The notes under the pieces were generated by a model. That model was not told the origin of the DNA, made no database searches, and saw nothing but the letters and a program-made list of their open reading frames with translations. From Anaerolineaceae bacterium (GTDB taxonomy: Bacteria; Chloroflexota; Anaerolineae; Aggregatilineales; Phototrophicaceae): a stretch of 64,000 bases of DNA. The stretch is taken from positions 51,257 to 115,256 of the forward strand of contig JACKCG010000010.1 of assembly GCA_020634135.1 (NCBI GenBank), read 5' to 3'. This document shows positions 52,102 to 60,823 of the stretch, piece after piece (the first letter of the stretch is position 1; every line of letters starts with the position of its first letter). Position numbers and translations under genes: made by a program.

Positions 52102-52864
52102 GGCCGGGCAGCAGTGGGATACCGGCCTGTATGACGCGCATCACAGTTTCGTCACGCGCTATGGGGCCGATCTGCTCAATCTGCTCAATCCGCAGCCCGG
52201 TGAGCGTATCCTTGACCTGGGGTGTGGCACCGGCCATCTCACCCAGCAGATCGCAGCCAGCGGCGCAACTGTCGTGGGCATGGATCATGCCGCTGCGATG
52301 GTCGAACAGGCACGGGCGAATTACCCGGAGCTGACTTTTTTCCAGGGGGACGCCGCGAATTTCCAGGTCGAGTCACCTTTCACGGCGGTGCTGTCTAACG
52401 CGGTGCTGCATTGGGTGCTGACGCCAGAACAGGTGCTGGCATCGGTTTACGCGGCGCTGCTGCCTGGCGGGCGCTTTGTCGCGGAGTTCGGCGGCCAGGG
52501 CAATATCGCGCTGCTGTCTGCCGGGATTCTGGCGGCGCTCGATTCGCTGGGCTATAGCCCGCCTGCCCGCCCGGTATGGTACTTCCCCAGCCCCGCTGCT
52601 TATGCCACCCTGCTGGAAGCAGCGGGTTTCCGCGTCGCGCTGCTGGCACACTTTGACCGCCCGACTCGGCTGGACGGCGAACATGGCCTGCGGAACTGGA
52701 TTGCCATGTTTGGCGGCCCGCTCCTGGTGAACGTCCCGCCGGATGCCCGCGCCGCCCTGGTAGAGGCTGCCGAGAGGCGGCTGCGCCCCACGCTCTACCG
52801 CGATGGCGCCTGGTATGCTGATTACGTCCGCCTGCGCGTCGTCGCGCTGAAGACAGCGGGTTAG
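52094..52864 (+). CDS. Class I SAM-dependent methyltransferase
   Basis: 256 residues. Motif I RILDLGCGTGHLTQQIA and the acidic residue in TVVGMDHAAAMVEQA bind S-adenosylmethionine. FFQGDAANF is motif II, VLSNAVLHWV motif III and LLPGGRFVAEFGG the post-III region. The order and the HWV(L) sequence are close to trans-aconitate methyltransferase-like small-molecule enzymes. The substrate is unknown. It overlaps the hydrolase gene by 8 bases. Confidence 0.9.
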   Translation: MSEAGQQWDTGLYDAHHSFVTRYGADLLNLLNPQPGERILDLGCGTGHLTQQIAASGATVVGMDHAAAMVEQARANYPELTFFQGDAANFQVESPFTAVLSNAVLHWVLTPEQVLASVYAALLPGGRFVAEFGGQGNIALLSAGILAALDSLGYSPPARPVWYFPSPAAYATLLEAAGFRVALLAHFDRPTRLDGEHGLRNWIAMFGGPLLVNVPPDARAALVEAAERRLRPTLYRDGAWYADYVRLRVVALKTAG

Positions 52865-53059
52865 CTACCCACCAGCCCACCAATTATGACACTCGTCACC
52901 GTTTTTTCATGACAGCTTTTTGCCCCAAATTACTTTGCGTCACTAAATACATGCGCTACAATATTTAGCTGCACTAAATAGTTTCTGATGGGAAGTTTTG
53001 GCCGCACCGCTATCCGAAACGACCAGGCTGTCCCGCAGTGAATGAAAGGAAAAGGACAG

Positions 53060-54355
53060 ATGGAACTCTCAAAGCGCAATATGTATCGTTTTCCCTGGTC
53101 AGGCAATGATAACCCGATTGGCTGGCTGGAAGTCACCGACAAGTGCAACACCTATTGTCGTGGGTGCTACCGCATCAATGGGATGCAGGGGCACAAAACC
53201 TTAGAACAGATCAAAGAAGAAATCGCGCTGCTGGCAAAGTGGCGGAATTGTGACAATATTTCGATTGCCGGGGGTGAACCACTCATTCACCCGGACATCA
53301 TGGAAATCATCGCCTACATCAAGAGCCTCAAGATGAAGCCGCTGATCCTCACCAATGGGATTAAGCTGGAAAACAACCGCCCGATGGTAGAAGAACTCAA
53401 GCGCGCCGGGGCGATTGGTTTTACCTTCCACATTGACAGCGAACAGCAGCGCCCGCACTGGAAAGGCAAGTCCGAAACTGAACTGTTTGAACTCCGCCAG
53501 TATTACGCTGATATGGTGCATGATGTCGGTCACATGACTGCCTTCTTCGGCATGACGGTCTATCCTGGCAACCTGGATTTTGTGCCGGAGATGATCCGCT
53601 GGGCGAACAAAAACATTGACCGGGTACATGGCCTGGTGTTGATCGGCTATCGCAACGCCACCATGAACGGCGACTATGACTATTACGCCGATGGCAAGAA
53701 GATCAAGCTGGAAACCAGCTACGTGTTCGAGGACACCCAGGAATCATACCTCGAATCGAAGGACATCTATAAGAAGATCAAGGATGAGTTCCCGCATTAC
53801 GAGACCTCGGCCTATATGGGCGGGACGAACGCGATTGATAAGATGACCTGGCTCGTTTCGGCGCAGCTTGGCAACCGGCACCAGATGTACGGCTCGGTGG
53901 GAGCGAAGGTGATGGAACTCTTCCAGACATTCCACCACTTGCAGCACGGCACCTATGTGATCTACTCGCCCAGCAACAAAATTCCGAAGATTGCCATGCT
54001 GCTCGGCCTGTTTGACAAGGGCGTGCGCCAGTTCAATGGCAAGTTCCTCAAGGACGTGCTGCGCCACCCGCTGCGTCTGTTCCAGCCCATCTATGTCCAG
54101 AGCATCGGCATCATCCAGGGGCCAGACCTGCTGGAAGATGGCCGCGTGGATATGTGCGAAAGCTGCCCGGATATGACGGTATGGGATGGCAAGCTGGTAC
54201 ATTCCTGCCGCATGGACGAGTGGCGGTTGTACGGCAGTTACGTCGTGGCCCAGCGTAAGGTGGAAGAAGGCGCAGAGATTGAAGTCAACGGCAACGGCAA
54301 TGTCATCGCGCCGGACGCGATCCCGGTGAATAAGGACATCATCAACCCGAACTAA
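53060..54355 (+). CDS. Radical SAM protein
   Basis: 431 residues from ATG 53060, which has AAAGGA upstream; ATG 53042 lies too far back. The 4Fe-4S motif CNTYCRGC has Cys29, Cys33 and Cys36. ISIAGGEPLIHPDIMEII is the GGEP SAM-binding motif, and KPLILTNGIKL follows. Further Cys residues near the C-terminus (MCESCPDM and VHSCRMDEW) could hold a second cluster, as in SPASM-type proteins, though spacing differs. The substrate is unknown, and no precursor peptide or lipid biosynthesis partner is visible. It is a monocistronic unit with a strong terminator just after. Confidence 0.9.
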   Translation: MELSKRNMYRFPWSGNDNPIGWLEVTDKCNTYCRGCYRINGMQGHKTLEQIKEEIALLAKWRNCDNISIAGGEPLIHPDIMEIIAYIKSLKMKPLILTNGIKLENNRPMVEELKRAGAIGFTFHIDSEQQRPHWKGKSETELFELRQYYADMVHDVGHMTAFFGMTVYPGNLDFVPEMIRWANKNIDRVHGLVLIGYRNATMNGDYDYYADGKKIKLETSYVFEDTQESYLESKDIYKKIKDEFPHYETSAYMGGTNAIDKMTWLVSAQLGNRHQMYGSVGAKVMELFQTFHHLQHGTYVIYSPSNKIPKIAMLLGLFDKGVRQFNGKFLKDVLRHPLRLFQPIYVQSIGIIQGPDLLEDGRVDMCESCPDMTVWDGKLVHSCRMDEWRLYGSYVVAQRKVEEGAEIEVNGNGNVIAPDAIPVNKDIINPN

Positions 54356-54390
54356 ATGCCGTATCCGGCCAGTTCGTTTTGATTGCTGTA

Positions 54391-54424
54391 GAGGAGGGTC
54401 TCAGACCCTCCTCTGCTTTTCTTT
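54391..54424 (+). terminator. Intrinsic terminator of the radical SAM gene
   Basis: GAGGAGGGTCT at 54391-54401 pairs with AGACCCTCCTC at 54403-54413, followed by TGCTTTTCTTT. It lies 36 bases after the stop codon. Confidence 0.88.
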
Positions 54425-54476
54425 CAGTAATGGCCTCATCTCTGCACATTGCGGCGCAGCGGTGGCGAGGCCGGGT

Positions 54477-54986
54477 TTATCCCCGCAGCCGGTCAATCCG
54501 TCGCTGTAAGTACGGCGAGAAGTGCCCCGCGTACCGTTCCCACAGTTCCGGGCGCTGCCAGTCATCCCCGGAGACACGCCCCCGGCACAGCGGCGACCCG
54601 CACAGACAGGCGAACTCGTCATACGGGCTGCCGTCACACATCGCATAATCGAAACACACTTCCTCACCGGGTGCGATGTCCCGGCGGGCGATCACCGCCA
54701 CCTGCCCATGAAACCAGGCATTCGGGTCGCAGGCGTGGTTGACGAAATGCGCCGGTTCTTCCCGCAGCGGCGCGATATAGTGGTCTTCCTCAATCTGGAG
54801 GATATGCACCTGGTCAGCCGGGGGCAGTTGTGCCAGCCGCGCCCCATCTATGAGTTCGCCCATATAGATCGCCAGCAGTTCGCCTGCCGCTACCGGCTCT
54901 ACGGCGAATAGTCCGCCGAAGCCTTTAGCGGGGATATGCCGGGCAGCCAGTTTGGGCGATGTGTAACAGGTGGGACGGTCTGCCAT
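54477..54986 (-). CDS. SET-domain protein (putative lysine methyltransferase), copy 2
   Basis: 169 residues. The SET core is GFGGLFAVEPVAAGELLAIY, then HFVNHACDPNAWFHGQVAV (NHxCxPN motif near residue 84) and PGEEVCFDYAM with the catalytic Tyr. A post-SET CLCGSPLCRG supplies zinc-binding Cys. All SAM-binding and catalytic motifs look intact. It starts one base after the stop of the paralogue upstream (TAAG then ATG), so the two are translationally coupled. Bacterial SET proteins methylate lysines on proteins such as ribosomal, histone-like or host proteins; the target here is unknown. Confidence 0.88.
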   Translation of the reverse strand: MADRPTCYTSPKLAARHIPAKGFGGLFAVEPVAAGELLAIYMGELIDGARLAQLPPADQVHILQIEEDHYIAPLREEPAHFVNHACDPNAWFHGQVAVIARRDIAPGEEVCFDYAMCDGSPYDEFACLCGSPLCRGRVSGDDWQRPELWERYAGHFSPYLQRRIDRLRG

Positions 54987-54987
54987 C

Positions 54988-55512
54988 TTACGACGCCTCC
55001 GCGATGCGAATAGACTGCAATGCCTGGATACGGCGCAGCAGGTAAGGGGAGAAATGTTCGCCGTACCGCGACCAGAGTTCCGGCATTTTCCAGTCGTTGC
55101 CGGTCACCCGCCCCCGGCAGTCCACCGTGCCGCAGTGACATTCAAATTCGTCATACGGGCCGCCGTCGGTCATGGCATAGTCGTAGCAGATTTCCTCTCC
55201 CTGCGCGATGTCACGCAGCGCGACAAACGTGATTTGCCCGGCGACACCCACATTCGGCGTACAGGAATGGTTGATCCGGTAGGCATTCTCTTCCTGAATC
55301 GGGCAGATATAGGCGTCTTCCTCAACCTGTATGCTGAAGGTGTGGCCGGTATGCGCCAACCCGGCCTGATTGAGGATTTTACCGCCCATCACCAGCAGCA
55401 GTTCACCCGCGCGAATCGGTTCGCGGGCGAACATGCCCAGTCCTTTTTCTCCGGCCAGGCGCACTTCCAGTCTGGGCGAAAAGTAACACGAAGACTCTTC
55501 AGAATCCCTCAT
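54988..55512 (-). CDS. SET-domain protein (putative lysine methyltransferase), copy 1
   Basis: 174 residues from ATG 55512, which has AGGAG 8 bases upstream; a start at 55560 lacks support. Motifs: GLGMFAREPIRAGELLLVMG, YRINHSCTPNVGVAGQITFV, QGEEICYDYAMTDGGPYDEF, and post-SET CHCGTVDCRG. The paralogue at 54477-54986 shares the same order and the same C-terminal ending (GNDWKMPELWSRYGEHFSPY against GDDWQRPELWERYAGHFSPY). The shared tail after the post-SET is a hint that it belongs to the domain. It is the first gene of a two-gene unit. Confidence 0.9.
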   Translation of the reverse strand: MRDSEESSCYFSPRLEVRLAGEKGLGMFAREPIRAGELLLVMGGKILNQAGLAHTGHTFSIQVEEDAYICPIQEENAYRINHSCTPNVGVAGQITFVALRDIAQGEEICYDYAMTDGGPYDEFECHCGTVDCRGRVTGNDWKMPELWSRYGEHFSPYLLRRIQALQSIRIAEAS

Positions 55513-55672
55513 TTTGAAGCTCCTACCTGCTATCAGGTTGTCTTGGTGGGCGTAAACCAACGCCCTAAAAGGATGGGGAAAACGTGCAATTGTGGCTGAT
55601 CGTTGTGAGGTCAGTCATAAATTCAATTATAGTAATAAACGCTGCGCAATCAAGCGATAATGATGAGAAAAC

Positions 55673-57973
55673 TCACAGCAGTGCGTCAGCGATAGCGGCG
55701 ATGGCCGAAAGCACCTGGCGTGGCAGACGCTGGCGCAGCGCCCATTCCGCGATAGACTGGCGCAGTTCCAGCGGCACGAGCCGGAACAGGACATTGACAT
55801 TGTGATCGGCCAGGCTGGGCGCGTCGGGGCGGTCAAACACTTTGCTCCCCAGGAACGGGTCGAATTTCCAGGGATAACCGCGTGGCCGCAGCGCAGGCCG
55901 GAAGGGGTGGTCATAATGGTTTTCCGCCAGGACTTCCCCGCTGACGGGGTCCACCAGCGAGAGATTCACCCGCTCGATCTGTTTCGGCGCGAACCGCCAC
56001 TTGGTGTGAACCAGCCGTTGTGCCCGGTTAGCTGGCAGCGATACCGGGTGTGTCTCTTCGGTCAGAGTCCGCCCGTCACTGCCCAGAACCTGCCAGCGGA
56101 GCTGGACTGCCGGGTAGTCGTGGGGCGTATCGTTGAAGACCCACAGCGCCACCGGGCGACGGTGATTATATTCCAGCGCGACATGCAGAGGAACTGAGGC
56201 GCGGCGCAGCGCGTCATACCCGCCTTTGGGCTGGCGCGTCGCATCCAGCACGCCACATCCCACCTGTGGCACGAGGTCGGTCAGCCAGAAGTGGATGTAA
56301 CCCCCACAGCCGGAAGCGCGCAGGCGGCGTATATGTTCGGTCTGGTACTGTACCAGTTCGGCCTGGTACTGCCACAGCGTCTCAATCTGGTCTTCCAGGT
56401 GGGAGAGCCGCTCCCAGACTTCCGGGTACTGGCGCAGCGTGCTGGCGGCGGCAGGGGCTTCAAAGCCGAACTCGGTGTTCAGCCGGAAGGTGTGGCGGTA
56501 AATATCGGTATAGCGTGCCGACCAGATCGCGCCGTAATAGGTGTGGATGTCACCGGCGCGCTCCCAGTCGTCGGGAATCTGGCCGGAACAGATGAAAACC
56601 GGGCGGGTCGGGTCTTGCTGGCAGGCATCGGCGTAGAGCGCCGGGTCAGGCCGGATTTCCAGGTTGCGGCGGTGGGTATAGACCATCGTCGGCTCGTTGT
56701 GACACGCCCAGGTGATTACCGCCGGGTGATTGCCCAGCAGGTCTATCATGTCGCGCTGCATTGTTAGGGCGCGGGCTTCAAATTCGGGGGAATCATCCTG
56801 CGTCCAGTTGAGTTCAAAATCCTGGAAGATCAATATCCCGGCGCGGTTGCACAGGTCATAGAGTTCGGGCGGCGCGACATGCACATGCACCCGCAACAGA
56901 TTGAGATTCGCCTCGCGCGCAAAGGTCACATCCCGCCCCAGCCGGTCAGCGTCCCACTCGGAAAGGTACAGCCCCGGCATATATGACGAGCCGCGAATAA
57001 ACACGGGGCGTTCGTTAATAAAATAGGTGAAGCGCTTCGGAGAGCGTTCCAGCCGGACGGTACGGATGCCGAAGACTTCCTGATGTCGCGCCGTATGCCG
57101 GCCATTGCGCCCCTGTAGATTGATCGTCAGGCGGTAGAGATTCGGATCGCCCTGATCCCAGGGCCACCACAGGCGCGGGTCGGGGATGTCGAGGTGATAG
57201 TCAAGCTGGTGCGTGCCGGGCGGCAGTTCCAGCGGGGCGGCGGACATCGCTCTGTCGCTCTTGTGGTTTTCCCCTTCGGCCTGCAAGCCGAGCGCGCCGC
57301 CCCAGGTTTCCCCGGTGGCGTTGGTCAGCGTGACGCGCACATCGGCCCGGCCATCCAATGCCGTGCGGATACGAACGTGATCTATGCTCACGCCGTCATC
57401 CAGCAGCAGCCAGACCGGACGCCAGATACCGAGCGGGTTGACATCCGGCGGGATGACGCCTTCGCCGTGTTCGTACAGCCCTTTCACCAGGCCGCGAATT
57501 ACATGGTTGATCGGGTATGTGCCGCCGGGGTTGGGTTCATCCCAGGGAGACGTGACACGCACCGCCAGTTCGTTGGGGGCGTCCGTCCGCAGATAGCCGG
57601 TGATGTCGAAGGTGAACGGCGCGAAGTGGCCTTCATGCTCGCCAACAAACTGCCCGTTGACCCATACCGCCGCGAAATAGTCCACCGCCTCAAAGCGCAG
57701 CCGGGCGCGACTGAATGGCACATCGGGGACGGTGAAGGTCTTACGGTAAATCCAGGCGTGGCGGTTGATGTCGCGGATATGGTCGCCCCAATAGGGCTGG
57801 TCGGGATACAGCACCGGTTGGAGGTGGGCGCATTCCGGCACAATGACCGGCGAGTCGCCGGTTGTCTCCGGCAGTCCGGCGGCGTCAAGCGCGACGGGTT
57901 CGGCCTGCCACGTCCCGCTCAGGCGGTGGACTGCCGGGCGGGATGGGTCATCGCCAGGGTTGAAATCAAGCAT
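55673..57973 (-). CDS. Glycoside hydrolase family 2 (beta-mannosidase/galactosidase-like)
   Basis: 766 residues. The N-terminal jelly roll (LSGTWQAEPVAL, HAWIYRKTFTVP, FAAVWVNGQFVGEHEGHFAPF) is followed by an Ig-like domain and the TIM barrel. The barrel begins at LERSPKRFTYFINERPVFIRG and holds the acid/base Glu in ITWACHNEPTMVY near residue 424 and the nucleophile Glu in NTEFGFEAPAA near residue 500. There is no signal peptide, so it is cytosolic. AGGAAGG stands before the ATG. Its sugar specificity cannot be read, but the barrel start resembles beta-mannosidase-like GH2. It is a single gene with no transporter nearby. Confidence 0.9.
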   Translation of the reverse strand: MLDFNPGDDPSRPAVHRLSGTWQAEPVALDAAGLPETTGDSPVIVPECAHLQPVLYPDQPYWGDHIRDINRHAWIYRKTFTVPDVPFSRARLRFEAVDYFAAVWVNGQFVGEHEGHFAPFTFDITGYLRTDAPNELAVRVTSPWDEPNPGGTYPINHVIRGLVKGLYEHGEGVIPPDVNPLGIWRPVWLLLDDGVSIDHVRIRTALDGRADVRVTLTNATGETWGGALGLQAEGENHKSDRAMSAAPLELPPGTHQLDYHLDIPDPRLWWPWDQGDPNLYRLTINLQGRNGRHTARHQEVFGIRTVRLERSPKRFTYFINERPVFIRGSSYMPGLYLSEWDADRLGRDVTFAREANLNLLRVHVHVAPPELYDLCNRAGILIFQDFELNWTQDDSPEFEARALTMQRDMIDLLGNHPAVITWACHNEPTMVYTHRRNLEIRPDPALYADACQQDPTRPVFICSGQIPDDWERAGDIHTYYGAIWSARYTDIYRHTFRLNTEFGFEAPAAASTLRQYPEVWERLSHLEDQIETLWQYQAELVQYQTEHIRRLRASGCGGYIHFWLTDLVPQVGCGVLDATRQPKGGYDALRRASVPLHVALEYNHRRPVALWVFNDTPHDYPAVQLRWQVLGSDGRTLTEETHPVSLPANRAQRLVHTKWRFAPKQIERVNLSLVDPVSGEVLAENHYDHPFRPALRPRGYPWKFDPFLGSKVFDRPDAPSLADHNVNVLFRLVPLELRQSIAEWALRQRLPRQVLSAIAAIADALL

Positions 57974-58104
57974 GAATAAACACCTTCCTATGGTTTAAGC
58001 AGCGCCGTGAACCAGGCATAGGCCATTACTTGCAGGTATAAGGTCACAAGTTGGTCTGGCCGCTTCCGGACATACTGTTAATTTCTCTCACCACTTTTGA
58101 GCCA

Positions 58105-59178
58105 TCACAGTTTGATGCTGACCAGCATTTGCGGATGGCTGCCGTCGTTCTCCGCTACGACGATGTCCTCACTTTTAGGGTCGTCAAAGCGGTGGGTGAC
58201 GAAGGCGATCTTCGTTCCGTCCGGCGACCAGGAAGCCTCAAAGTAGGCCCGCTCGCCTGGAAGGCGAATCGTCACTGTGGTATGCTCGCTCATATCCATC
58301 AATGTGAGGTCGCCCCACTTTGAACCGAGTGCCAGGAACAGGAGCTGCTGACCGTCAGGCGAATATACCGGCGCGCGCCCATGATCCCAGAGTGTGTGTC
58401 GCGCTGTGCCGTCGAGGTTAATCTGCTCGATCTGTTCCTTGTTCTGTTGAATTGAACAAAACACGATCTGATCGCCAAGTGGTGACCAGGACGGCCATTG
58501 GTAGCTGTCCACGTCTCCGCTATCGGTAAGCGCCTGAAGGTGACTGCCATCACGATTCATGACGTAGAGATTGCCGAGCGCGCTCCCGGTGAAATGCACG
58601 ACGAAGGCCAGGCTCTGGCTATCCGGTGACCAGACCGGACGCCCAATATTGCCGAGTGTCGTCAGACGCCGCTGATCGCTGCCATCCGCCGCCATCACGT
58701 AGAGCGACTGAAATTCGTCGCCCTCCCGGAGCGATAGAAAGGCGATAAACTGTCCATCCGGCGAGCGGACAGGGTCAACCCCTCCCGGCGCATAGTAAGT
58801 TGGACGCCAACCGACATCCGGCGTGAGCGCGACCCCGGCCTCGCCAGACAGGGGAGTCTGATAAATTTGGGCCTGGTCGTTGACTTCCAGCACGGAGAGA
58901 AGCGCCTGTCCATCGGATGACCAGGCGGGTGTCATATTCAGGGGATCAACATCGGTGATGCGCTGTTGCTCTCCATCCAGATTAACGACGAAGAGACCGT
59001 CCCGGCTCGCAAAGGCCAGCGCCTGACCGTCCGGCGACCAGACCAGGGCTTGAATGATGGCAGTGTAACCCCCGGCCTGTGCCGGCATGACGATCAGACT
59101 CAACGCGAGGAATAGACCTATAACGAATGATAACCCCGTCCTTGACACGACAACCTCCGGCGCACAGCGCATCAACAT
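58105..59178 (-). CDS. Exported TolB-like PD40 beta-propeller protein
   Basis: 357 residues from ATG 59178, preceded by AAGGA; the frame is open 46 codons further but that sequence is not family-like. The signal peptide is at about residues 15-35 (LSFVIGLFLALSLIVMPAQA). PD40 repeats follow: VWSPDGQALAFASRDG, AWSSDGQALLSVL, VRSPDGQFIAFLSLREG, VWSPDSQSLAFVVHF, SWSPLGDQIVFCSI, VYSPDGQQLLFLAL, SWSPDGTKIAFVTH. That is six or seven blades, so one propeller. There is no catalytic domain. It is probably a periplasmic or surface binding protein. Confidence 0.85.
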   Translation of the reverse strand: MLMRCAPEVVVSRTGLSFVIGLFLALSLIVMPAQAGGYTAIIQALVWSPDGQALAFASRDGLFVVNLDGEQQRITDVDPLNMTPAWSSDGQALLSVLEVNDQAQIYQTPLSGEAGVALTPDVGWRPTYYAPGGVDPVRSPDGQFIAFLSLREGDEFQSLYVMAADGSDQRRLTTLGNIGRPVWSPDSQSLAFVVHFTGSALGNLYVMNRDGSHLQALTDSGDVDSYQWPSWSPLGDQIVFCSIQQNKEQIEQINLDGTARHTLWDHGRAPVYSPDGQQLLFLALGSKWGDLTLMDMSEHTTVTIRLPGERAYFEASWSPDGTKIAFVTHRFDDPKSEDIVVAENDGSHPQMLVSIKL

Positions 59179-59460
59179 CGTTTTCCTTATAGCTACTTCA
59201 TAGCTACTTCTGCGGATAAGCACATAAGCCCTGTTCCTGAGCAACCACCACGATTCCGAATGATTGAGCGTATCAACAGCGAAGCCAAGTCCACTGAGGC
59301 GATTCAGGAAGTACATGACCGCCCGGTTTTTCTCGGTGTTTCATTGCAGAACCGCATGAATGCCCGGCGAATAACATGCCTCGCCCCTGCTCGTAACCTA
59401 TAACTCTGCCCTTTTTAACGCGACGGTAGGCCCGATGCCAAGCAAATTGGGATAGTCTGC

Positions 59461-60480
59461 CTAACCAACGCAGTAGCGCAGCGCCGGGTTATCCTCGCGC
59501 TCCACCTCATCCAGGTTGCGGACGGAGATTTCACCATGTTCATAGAGGTACTCGACGTGTGCGCCCACTTCTTCCAGCGCCATCAGAATCTCGTAGCCGG
59601 TTTTATCGGGATACATCGCCTTCGAAATATCGCTGATGGTGATCGGCTCATCCGCCGCCCGGATGATATCCACCACCCGCCCCAGTTTACGCTGGTGGCT
59701 GGCGAACATGTCCTCAATGCGGGCGTAGACATCGTAAATCGGGTCTTCATGCCCGCCCAACGCGACGCGAATACCGCCGATCAACCGCACTTTCGCCAGC
59801 GATTCCAGGTAATGTCCCAGCCCGGTATAGTGCGTGATGCTCTCCGGCGCCTGGTGCGGCGTCGTGCGCGAGAGAATATGGTCGGCGCTGATAAAGACAT
59901 CCCCCAGTTGAATCGCCACCTGCCCCGGACAGTGGCCGGGAACATGGTAGAAGCGCATCCCATCCAGCGGCGCATTCTCGTTCAGTGTGATACCCACCGG
60001 CACGGAGCGGACATGCTTTTTCGAGAAGCCGTACATTTCCATGAGTGCGCCCCGCAGTTCCGGCTTCACCCCGGCGCGTTCCAGGTAGACGCGCAGATCC
60101 TTCGTGGCGACAATCACCCGTTCCTCGTAGGCCGTCAGCACGCGGCGGTCAATCGGGTGGATGCCGACCTGCGCCCCGGTCTGCTCAACCATGAACGCCA
60201 CGCCGCCGAAGTGGTCAATGTGGCCGTGCGTCACCAGGATGCGCTGGATGTCGCGCAGCTCAAAGGCTTCACCAAAGTCGTCTCGCACCGCCTGAATCCC
60301 GGCCAGCAGGTGGTCGTTACTGCTGCCATAACCGGAGCCGGTATCTACCAATGTGATCGGCCCGGCGTCGAAAATCAGGTAACAGTAGGCGATGAACTGC
60401 GGGAAGGCTTCCACCGGAATGCGGTAAATCCGTGCCCCGGCGCTGGAGCGGAACTGTTCAATCGGGGGGAGTGAAGTCAT
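59461..60480 (-). CDS. Metallo-beta-lactamase-fold hydrolase with C-terminal winged helix
   Basis: 339 residues from ATG 60480 (MTSLPPIEQFRSS), with AAAGGCAG upstream; the in-frame sequence before it is repeat-derived. The metal-binding motif is ILVTHGHIDHFGG near residue 85, and the remaining ligands are His in VPGHCPGQVAIQ and Asp in VFISADHIL, with the second His in GGHEDPIYDV. The C-terminal 70 or so residues (RAADEPITISDISKAMYPDK, LMALEEVGAHVEYLYEHGEI) resemble a winged helix, as in LACTB2-like or MBL-fold RNA/hydroxyacyl hydrolases. It is cytosolic with no partner gene. Confidence 0.87.
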   Translation of the reverse strand: MTSLPPIEQFRSSAGARIYRIPVEAFPQFIAYCYLIFDAGPITLVDTGSGYGSSNDHLLAGIQAVRDDFGEAFELRDIQRILVTHGHIDHFGGVAFMVEQTGAQVGIHPIDRRVLTAYEERVIVATKDLRVYLERAGVKPELRGALMEMYGFSKKHVRSVPVGITLNENAPLDGMRFYHVPGHCPGQVAIQLGDVFISADHILSRTTPHQAPESITHYTGLGHYLESLAKVRLIGGIRVALGGHEDPIYDVYARIEDMFASHQRKLGRVVDIIRAADEPITISDISKAMYPDKTGYEILMALEEVGAHVEYLYEHGEISVRNLDEVEREDNPALRYCVG

Positions 60481-60603
60481 GATAGAGGCTGCCTTTCTGT
60501 ATGCAGCCCCATTAAAGCACAACCGGCAGTCGAAAACGAGAGCCAAGCCATAACGCCTGAATCTCAGCCGCCAGCGAGGGCGGAACAGGTATTGCAGAAT
60601 CGG

Positions 60604-60772
60604 CTCCCGCCCCGTTTGTTGAGAGGACGACACTTTTTAAAATGGATGGTACTTTCTCCCGTAGGGACGCACCGCCGTGCGCCCCTACCGCCCCCGATCT
60701 GAGGGAGCAATAGGGAAAAGTGTCGTGTCGTGAACCCCATTTGCGGGGAGGGCTGGGGAGGGGTCAGAAAAG
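60604..60772. repeat. REP-like repeat copy split by an insertion
   Basis: CTCCCGCCCCGTTTG at 60604-60618 and CGGGGAGGGCTGGGGAGGGG plus CAGAAAAG at 60744-60772 together match the intact repeat at 63789-63832. The part between, 60619-60739, is an insertion. The repeat contains a small hairpin (CCCCG...CGGGG). Confidence 0.7.
60619..60739. mobile_element. MITE-like 121-bp insertion
   Basis: It is flanked by TTTG at 60615-60618 and 60740-60743, a likely 4-bp target duplication. Internal arms CGACACTTTT at 60628-60637 and AAAAGTGTCG at 60716-60725 are perfect inverted repeats. A nested hairpin, GTAGGGACGCAC at 60661-60672 against 60677-60688 with one mismatch, lies in the middle. There is no coding sequence. 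It interrupts a REP-like repeat whose intact copy is nearby. Confidence 0.55.
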
Positions 60773-60823
60773 CCATAACGCCGCAGGGCGATTACTCTAC
60801 CGGTTAGCACTGTAACCTGGGGG

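Noticed and set aside
60545..60782. Direct repeat AAGCCATAACGCC at 60545-60557 and 60770-60782
   Set aside because: A 13-base match in a repeat-rich gap could be a larger insertion footprint, but nothing else supports it and chance or repeat shuffling is enough to explain it.
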